A DNA stretch of 64,000 nt from Pararge aegeria (Eukaryota > Arthropoda > Insecta > Lepidoptera > Nymphalidae): assembly GCF_905163445.1 (NCBI RefSeq), contig NC_053195.1, forward strand, positions 7,864,501 through 7,928,500. The letters run 5' to 3'. The notes beneath the pieces were generated by a model. It did not search any database, had not been told where the DNA came from, and saw only the letters and a program-made list of their open reading frames with translations. Positions 58,101-64,000 of this stretch are shown here, in pieces (positions within the stretch are counted from its first letter, which is position 1; every line of letters starts with the position of its first letter). The position numbers and the translations under genes are program-made.

Positions 58101-60529
58101 CCCGGGACCTCCCACTTAGACCAAAAAGTTTTACCAAAGCGCCAGAGAGGAAATTCGTAAATGAAAATGCTAATCATAATAACAACGACGCAGTATAGGC
58201 TATAGAAATAGGTATAAATCACGAAATCACAAAATCACTTATATACAGATTATAACATTTATTTACAAATTATTAAACTTACTTACAGATTATAACACTG
58301 ATTTACAGATTATATAACTTATTTACAGATTATAAGAGATGTATTTTGTCAAGACGAAAACGTGTCGATAGGTTCAGAGGTCCACAAGAATCTAAAAGCA
58401 GCGGAAGAACTTCTAGAACTTTGCGCAGATGCTGCACTGGATGGGGTCTCGTTAGTTGCTATTGAAATAAACACAGGGGAAGTGGTTTCTGTGTCTTTTA
58501 ATAAAATACAGGTATATTATTGGTGGTATTAAATGTTAATGTTTTTTTTATTCTTCATTTTAAATCAAATAGTCTTATTGTAAGTAAGACGTAAGCGTGA
58601 AGCTGAAATTTTATATTTACAATCAAACTTCTTCTATACGAAATTTATCGACAAAGTTAACATGATATGTTCCGATAGCCTTATATTGATTTTTAAGTAA
58701 ACACGTTAGTTAACTTTAAAACTAACAACTGGTAAATACATATAATATAAGTTGCATTGTTTTAGTTACTAAAAATGTGTTATATGGGAGTAAAGTTAAT
58801 AACTCCACCATAAAGTTAAACGTTCAAGGTAAAATCGGTATAAAGATTACAGGAGAAAATGAAAATACACTTTTTCATAGATTCAAACGACGGATGCGTC
58901 GGAAAAGCCGTTCTTCGATATATTCGCCGAGGAGCGCTGCACCCAGGCCTCATCCCGCTCGCTTATACAATTTATGGCCAACGTCGATGCAAGGTGCAAT
59001 TTTTTCAAAAAGTAAGCGCATTTTTAAAACTTTTCCACCACTACGTTAACGCCAGATTTATAATGAATCTGATCCAAATTCTTTCTTTAATCTTTAGATG
59101 ACTTCTAAAGATTTTGGATCATATTCATAAGATTAAGAGGCAATAAGTACGTTAAATGTTAGGTTCTATTTTATTTCATTGATATTGATATTCACCACCA
59201 GTACAACTTTAGTAGCTTATATTTCAGAAATCTGAAACTGTTTCGATGTAATAAAATACGAAGCAGATTTCCCACCTGATGGTCAGCGGAAAACCATCGC
59301 TTATAAACAGAGCAATCGGCTGTGGAGTGCACAGGGTTTTGACCAGGATATGCATAAAGCAGGTACATGGCACAAAATGGAAAAATCCCCTCCAATACGA
59401 ATTATATAAACTAATTTGGGTATGCAGTGCTTTTGTGCATGTATGAAGTGCACGCCACTGCCAATAGGTACTTCACAGGCAAGTAACACATTCTAAAGTG
59501 CCACCCTGTGTTGATCAATCTGAGGCGTAGGTGTCAAGCCTCATGTGTCTGTGTGACACCGGCTATCACACCTTTCAGACTGGAAGATAGCAATGCTCCT
59601 AGATGGCGTAAATAAGCGTGGCGGTAGTGACTCTGTCCGTATATTATGTATATTTTATACTTATATATTACGTATATTTATTTAAATTATCTATGTATTA
59701 GTATCTATACATTTTGGTATTTATGTATATATTACAACACTCTTGGCACTATCCCGTTCTCTTGCTCTAAGTCCTTTCTACAAAGGTTGCCTGTAAGAGT
59801 TTGCTTGCAGCAATAAGGCCGCCTTTGCATGTCTACATTGTTTACTGTTTCATTAATGTTTCTTTTCCTTTATTCCTATATGCCCTTTTTTACGTGCAAT
59901 AAAGTGTTTCTTCTTCTTCTCTGTCTTGTCACAAAGAGCTCATCTTCTTCTAAAATATTATACGATTCTGATATATTATCATACATATGTGTCCGCTGGC
60001 CCAGTGCGGATTGGTGGACTTGTAGTCCAGTAGTATAAAATGTCATATCGATGATTTAACGTTTTACCACTCACGCCACATTTATTGATGGAATACCACT
60101 CACGCCACATTTATTGGAATCGAAATGATCATTATTTGTTAATGTTACAGATTTGGTGTCGACTGCAGCCTCGAAGTGATGTTCTTAGCAACACACCGGG
60201 AACACAGAAAACAAAGACTAGGAACCTTGTTATGCAAATATTCCATAGATGTTGCACGAAAAATAAGGGACGGCCCATTTGCACCGCTGGAAGTGAAAGA
60301 TCTTGGCCGAATATATTCCCATTTACAACCGCGTAAACCGATTGAAACGTACCCAAAGATTTGCCAAGCTATTTGGACGTCGGAAGGTTCTCAAAGAATT
60401 GGAAAAGTATTAAATTTCACCGTGCACTTGACAGTACCTTTTTCGGATTTCGTATTTGATGGCAAAACTTATTCGGAGCGCATTGGGGATGATTCCGCAT
60501 TCTGTGAAGTAGCCGCTTTAACTCTGTGA
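55092..60529 (+). CDS. Arylalkylamine N-acetyltransferase-like GNAT protein (5 exons, 256 aa)
   Basis: Expected to transfer acetyl from acetyl-CoA to an amine (in insect relatives: dopamine, octopamine, serotonin, polyamines). Exons: 55092-55116, 56990-57042, 58329-58511, 58881-59011, 60151-60529; all GT-AG and in phase, 256 codons plus TGA, the normal length. Family blocks in order: YRIESLSPTTFPGALRIIRD, LELCADAALDGVSLVAIEIN with GEVVSVSFNK, FFDIFAEE then SSRSLIQFMANVDARCNFF, FGVDCSLEVMFLATHREHRK (residues 132-151), and the C-terminal IWTSEGSQRIG and VFDGKTYSERIG. The mid-domain MANVD and VDCSLEVMFLATH blocks are strong family marks. Oddity: the acetyl-CoA loop reads RKQRLG (150-155), with Arg at 153 where Gly is usual. 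The product is probably cytosolic, since no signal peptide is seen. The substrate is unknown. Confidence 0.92.
56990..57042 (+). CDS. Gene 2 exon 2 (residues 9-26)
   Basis: Acceptor TTATTTCAG|GG, donor AGA|GTAAGT. Encodes KYRIESLSPTTFPGALR, where GNAT relatives have YRIxxLxPExxxxAL. Confidence 0.88.
57280..57675 (+). repeat. Dispersed non-autonomous element in intron 2 of gene 2
   Basis: Starts CTAGCGTACGCAGCCCGCTT with CGCCGGGCTAG (a short hairpin) and ends AAATCGGTCCGGCCGTTTCG, CACACTTTCTCTTTTATAGG. Compatible with a lepidopteran Helitron-type or similar repeat. The 3' part resembles 37620-37730. Confidence 0.5.
57802..58152 (-). mobile_element. SINE-B copy, near full length, intron 2 of gene 2
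   Basis: Minus orientation: AGTTAGCCCTTGACTGCAAT, TTCACCTGATGTTAAGTAAT, AAACCCGGGACCTCCCACTT (B box complement), AAAGCGCCAGAGAGG (decayed head). Confidence 0.85.
58241..58340 (+). repeat. 20-bp tandem repeat ending at the exon 3 acceptor
   Basis: Five consecutive 20-base units start at 58241, 58261, 58281, 58301 and 58321 (consensus ATTTACAGATTATAACACTT). Four of the five contain ACAG|ATTATA (58261 has ACAA), and the last one is the exon 3 acceptor. Confidence 0.92.
58329..58511 (+). CDS. Gene 2 exon 3 (residues 27-87)
   Basis: Acceptor ATTTACAG|AT, donor ACAG|GTATAT. Encodes IIRDVFCQDENVSIGSEVHK, an alpha-helical LKAAEELLELCADAALDG and the beta strand SLVAIEINTGEVVSVSFNK. Confidence 0.92.
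58881..59011 (+). CDS. Gene 2 exon 4 (residues 88-131 part)
   Basis: Acceptor CTTTTTCATAG|AT, chosen because an in-frame TAG sits directly before it; donor AAAAA|GTAAGC. Encodes KPFFDIFAEERCTQ and SRSLIQFMANVDARCNFF. The longer open frames over this stretch (58777-59049, 58859-59101) are shadows in other frames. Confidence 0.9.
59240..59645 (-). repeat. Repeat D copy split by a hAT MITE, intron 4 of gene 2
   Basis: Minus orientation: TTCCCACCTGATGGTCAGCG, ATAAACAGAGCAATCGG before the MITE; GGTACTTCACAGGCAAGTAA, GTGTCAAGCCTCATGTGTCT, ATAAGCGTGGCGGTAGTGAC after it. Confidence 0.75.
59320..59460. mobile_element. hAT-type MITE, second copy (opposite orientation)
   Basis: Ends CTGTGGAGTGCAC and GTGCACGCCACTG. 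The interior AAGCACTGCATACCC (complement) and GTATGAAGTGCACGCCACTG equals the 39608 copy inverted. Flanks GCAATCGG and CCAATAGG match at 6 of 8, a decayed target duplication. Confidence 0.82.
59646..59925 (+). mobile_element. LINE-K 3' end, intron 4 of gene 2
   Basis: CACTATCCCGTTCTCTTGCT, CTACAAAGGTTGCCTGTAAG, AATAAGGCCGCCTTTGCATG, GTGCAATAAAGTGTTTCTTC and (TTC)n. Confidence 0.75.
60151..60529 (+). CDS. Gene 2 exon 5 (residues 131-256, stop TGA)
   Basis: Acceptor AATGTTACAG|AT. Encodes the acetyl-CoA-binding half: FGVDCSLEVMFLATHREHRK, QRLGTLLCKYSIDVARKI, and after a basic linker the C-terminal strands KVLNFTVHLTVPFSDFVFDG and KTYSERIGDDSAFCEVAALT. A short SINE-C fragment (CCAGTGCGGATTGGTGGACT) lies upstream at 60000. 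No canonical AATAAA follows within 370 bases. Confidence 0.92.
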
Positions 60530-61044
60530 TATCAATAGAAAAACAATACCATTATAAAACAAAATTGGAGAGTTCTTTTTTTTATTTTATCTTAAGTAAC
60601 ATATATTAATAGGATAGTTTATTTTAGTTTATAGTTTGCAGAAGATAAACTATTAGATAAAATTGTTGTTAAAAGTATATAAGGTGAAATGACACTCTTT
60701 GCAGGATTAAATACCTAAAATATTTATGTAATTTTAATACATTTTTCTCAGCTAGTCCATTCGTTTTATACATTTATCACTACCTGTGCCCGGGGTTGTT
60801 GGCTTCACTGACTAAGTCGGCTCATTTTATTGCAAGGACATCTACAAACTTATCCATTGCGAGTAGCACCGCGGAGGGTAGCTAGTTCTGTAAACATAAA
60901 AACAGAAACAAGGACACTTGCCACACGATTGTACGGTCATAAAGATATCGGATTAGTTATACCTCGTCATATTATATTATAATTTATGATTTGTTTTACG
61001 ATTACCAAATTTCACGGTCACATAGTTGGTTAAGTTATAATTAA
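60530..61044. other. 3' flank of gene 2, no further gene
   Basis: Contains GATAAAC and GATTAAATAC variants but no AATAAA. A probable transposon fragment (CCCGGGGTTGTTGGCTTCAC, GCACCGCGGAGGGTAGCTAG) lies at 60785-60890. Confidence 0.4.
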
Positions 61045-61400
61045 AATTCGAAATTTCTTTATGAAGGCCTATCACAGGCACTTATGAAGCGTTCATACAT
61101 ATCTATATGTTTACTTAATTTTAAGGGGATGGTTATAACTTCGTTCGCCAACTTAAACCTAAAGCTACAAGGGTTCCAAACGCGCCCCCGTCTAAGAAGA
61201 GCCCACAACAAACTAGACCGGGATTTTTTTTTGTTATCACCATCTCACAGTAAATTAATATTAAGCTATAAAGTTAGAGCAATCACACCCAAGATTTTTT
61301 ATCGTTCAATTAATCCATAACATTAAAATAGGATTTTTCTGTAAGATTACGTTCTATATAAACTTTAACTTATTGAGATATATTTTGTGTAATTAGTTAT
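61045..61400 (-). mobile_element. LINE-J relative, 3' end, same type as 8975-9420
   Basis: Minus orientation: CACAGGCACTTATGAAGCGT, AAGAAGAGCCCACAACAAAC, GAGCAATCACACCCAAGATT, AACATTAAAATAGGATTTTT. The complement carries the decayed ORF2 C-terminus. Confidence 0.75.
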
Positions 61401-62103
61401 AAATTTATTAAAGTGCTTAGAGGTATTGAGTATTCATTTCAAATCTGTGTCGTAGTAACCATCACTGATCACCGCTTCAACAGCCACGACGGCACCCAAA
61501 ATAAAACTAGCTAGTATAAAGTTAATTTTGATGAAGTTTTATATCTAAGGTTATAGCTCACCTACTTGAAGTTCAGTTTTACACAAATCGCGCGATTACC
61601 ATGGATTTTTCCGGATTTAACGATTATTGTATATCTCAGTATTTCTTTTTTCTCTTCAGAAGTTGCTGCGTATAGGATTCACTAACATACACACTTAATT
61701 ACAAGCCCTTTGGCTTTATAATAACAGTGTCATTACAAGTTTTGTTGTATTTTATCCCAAAAACCACTTATTATTAATATCACTTCACAACCCAGTAGTA
61801 AGATATAAAAATAATGTCGCAACAACCGAAATATAGATTTGAATAATTTTTAATAATTATTTTTTAGATTATATTGAAAATAATATACAAATAATGACAA
61901 TTTTTTGGTTTCATTGAACCCAAGTAAACCTGCTTTTGAAATAAAACTTAGATACAGGATAATTTAGAAAGAAGTAGGGCAAATCAAAACCGAGTATTTA
62001 CGAATATAATCCAAATATAATAAACAATAATTCGATAACAAATTTTCAAATTACAAGTTTGTTTACAAGGAACGCCGGATATCGACGGTTTTGATTGAAT
62101 CTG
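61401..62103. other. Intergenic, nothing recognised
   Basis: AT-rich; no frame of interest and no shared repeat. Confidence 0.45.
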
Positions 62104-62789
62104 TTAACTTTGTACAAATTGGTTCTTGCTAATTGGTTTACTGCCAATGTTGACTTTCACGGGCTGTCGGGTGTCGTGTAGCGGTTAATCCATAAGTCGC
62201 TCGTTATTGTCACATTGTTCATCGGCGTATAAGCTTTTAACATCTTCTTTATCTGTATTTGTTTTTAATTTCTATTTGGTTAGAATTTCATTCATTTGAA
62301 TACACATGCTATGAATAGGAAGATAAGGGTGGGTTGGGTTCGAGTCTACTGCTAAATATCATTGAAGACGAAGTCGCGGGCAAAAACTAGTTAAATTGAC
62401 CTAAGATTGTATATTTTGATGCCGCTCGAACTTTAAAAATAAAGATTTAACTTTGTACAAATTGGTTCTTGCTAATTGGTTTACTGCCAATGTTGACTTT
62501 CACGGGCTGTCGGGTGTCGTGTAGCGGTTAATCCATAAGTCGCTCGTTATTGTCACATTGTTCATCGGCGTATAAGCTTTTAACATCTTCTTTATCTGTA
62601 TTTGTTTTTAATTTCTATTTGGTTAGAATTTCATTCATTTGAATACACATGCTATGAATAGGAAGATAAGGGTGGGTTGGGTTCGAGTCTACTGCTAAAT
62701 ATCATTAAAGACGAAGTCGCGGGCAAAAACTAGTTAAATTGACCTAAGATTGTATATTTTGATGCCGCTCGAACTTTAAAAATAAAGAT
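62104..62789. repeat. 343-bp tandem duplication, two copies with one mismatch
   Basis: Copy 1 is 62104-62446 and copy 2 is 62447-62789. The only difference I find is G at 62364 against A at 62707. Each includes GACGAAGTCGCGGGCAAAAA and CTAGTT, the reversed start of the repeat H family. Confidence 0.95.
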
Positions 62790-63191
62790 AAAAGTTTCAC
62801 TTTATGTAATTTTACTCAGAAAATATTATAAAAAAGTGTTTTACGGGCTTGTACGTTATAAAGCTACCCGACAAAACACTATTTCTTTTCCAATTTATTG
62901 AAATAAGAACGTATTAAGCTTCAATGCACCAATGGCCATTCGCATAATTGGAGATCGGGACTTACAAAAAGATTTCCGAGATGCAATGCTAAAATAATGA
63001 TCAATTAATGAATACTCCTTTTAACAAAAACGAACCTTCCCGTTGTTTATCTTATGTCTTCCAAAGGTAACTTGAATATTCTTCTATTCCTAATTTGGGT
63101 TCAAAAAAATTTAAATCTGTATGTTTCAAAATACTTCTCAGTTTTAATAGAAGACAAACCAAGAACAAATATCTGTGTTGCAATTTGTATC
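62790..63191. other. Intergenic, nothing recognised
   Basis: AT-rich, no gene signal. Confidence 0.4.
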
Positions 63192-63472
63192 TGTATCACT
63201 ACAAGTTAGCCCTCGCCTTCAATCTTACTTGATGGTTAGTGATGATGAAGTCTAAGGTGGTATGGCAACCCATACCTCAGTTTCTATGTGGCATCGTACC
63301 GGAACGCTGAATCGCTTGGTGGCACGTCTGTTGGTAGCGTGGTAACTAGAAGAAGCCTCTCATCAGATCAGACTATATTCAGATTTTATAAATTTCAAAT
63401 GTGCACGCGCTGGTGATCGAACCAAGGACCTCCCTCTTATAAACAACAGCACTCACCACTGCGCCAGGGAGT
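63192..63472 (-). mobile_element. SINE-B copy, near full length
   Basis: Minus orientation: CACTACAAGTTAGCCCTCGC, ATCTTACTTGATGGTTAGTG, GGTGATCGAACCAAGGACCT (B box complement), CACTCACCACTGCGCCAGGG (head complement). Confidence 0.88.
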
Positions 63473-63621
63473 ATCGTTGGACAGTTTGGCCGACGGTATG
63501 ATGTGGGCTGGAACTTGCCCTAAAAAATACTTAGGTACTATGACAACCTGTAAACGTATGTTGAATCGATGATGACAAATATATTATAATTTAGGTAGAA
63601 TAATAGAATCAAATAGTTTAT

Positions 63622-63895
63622 CATCATCGTCATCGTCTCCCACAGTGATATGGGCTTAAGGTCGTAGTCCAGCTAGCCCAGTGTGGATTGGTGGACTCCA
63701 CACTCTTATGAGAACATTATGGAGAACACTAAGGCATGCAGGTTTCCTCACTTCACCGTTTAAGCAGGTTATATTTAAATAGCTTAAAACGCACACAACT
63801 TAGAAAAGTTAAAGATCCGTGCTGGGATTCGAACTCGGCCCGCCCAAAGTGAAACCGATTAAGTCCTAGAAACTGGGCTATAACCCCCTTTATAA
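63622..63895 (-). mobile_element. SINE-C copy, near full length
   Basis: Minus orientation: CATCGTCTCCCACAGTGATA, CCAGTGTGGATTGGTGGACT, AAGGCATGCAGGTTTCCTCA, AAACGCACACAACTTAGAAA, GTGCTGGGATTCGAACTCGG, GGGCTATAACCCCC (head complement). Confidence 0.88.
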
Positions 63896-64000
63896 AATAA
63901 TAATTTTACATAATACAGTACAATAAAAAAAAATATCTGTGTATAATACATATTCAAATTCATAATACTGGACATTAAGATAACGAAAGATAAGGTAAAA

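Noticed and set aside
58777..59101. Two open frames over exon 4 of gene 2
   Set aside because: The acetyltransferase reading lies in the third frame (MANVD block) and begins at 58881; the longer frames are shadows.

Overview
The window is AT-rich eukaryotic DNA that reads as a lepidopteran (butterfly or moth) chromosome. This is inferred from three things: tRNA-headed SINEs, the repeat starting CTAGCTGTTGCCCGCGACTT, and LINE 3' ends typical of that order, together with small GT-AG exons in large transposon-filled introns. I cannot name the species; a nymphalid-like butterfly is a guess. No operon, rRNA, true tRNA or CRISPR array is present.

Two host genes, both on the + strand, can be assembled end to end with phase-consistent GT-AG splicing. 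Gene 1 (11513-34208, 11 exons, 1,806 nt, 601 aa) encodes an SLC5-family solute symporter of the SMCT/NIS/multivitamin type. It is divergent at residues that bind sodium in its relatives. Gene 2 (55092-60529, 5 exons, 771 nt, 256 aa) encodes an insect arylalkylamine N-acetyltransferase-like GNAT enzyme with an unusual acetyl-CoA loop. I see no functional link between the two genes.

Layout. 1-2.2 kb: satellite array of about 170-bp monomers with a 1,519-bp higher-order period, running off the left edge. 2.2-11.5 kb: SINEs, broken LINEs and a dead mariner. 11.5-34.2 kb: gene 1. Its intron 3 holds a complete 5.1-kb non-LTR retrotransposon (17691-22800) with intact ORF1 (FP25K/Baculo_FP-like) and ORF2 (endonuclease plus reverse transcriptase), inserted in an older RTE remnant. 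34.4-55.0 kb: no recognisable host gene, but SINEs, MITEs (one hAT-type with a perfect 8-bp target duplication), several near-perfect hairpins and nested LINE/RTE debris. 55.1-60.5 kb: gene 2. 60.5-64 kb: repeats, including a 343-bp tandem duplication with one mismatch.

Repeat families used below. SINE-A: head GGCCGACTGGCGCAGTGGGC. SINE-B: head GACCTCCCTGGCGCAGTGG, and a tail shared with a LINE at 53.6 kb. SINE-C: head like CAGCGATAACCCAGTGG. Repeat D: contains GAGCTTTTTGTGACAGAGCT. LINE-J: ORF2 C-terminus plus a tail ending AAATGAATTTTGAATTTT, or the relative at 9.0 and 61 kb. LINE-K: 3' end with a short stem followed by AAGGCCGCC and CAATAAAG. The repeat coordinates are read by eye and are approximate to a few tens of bases; exon coordinates are exact to the splice dinucleotides.
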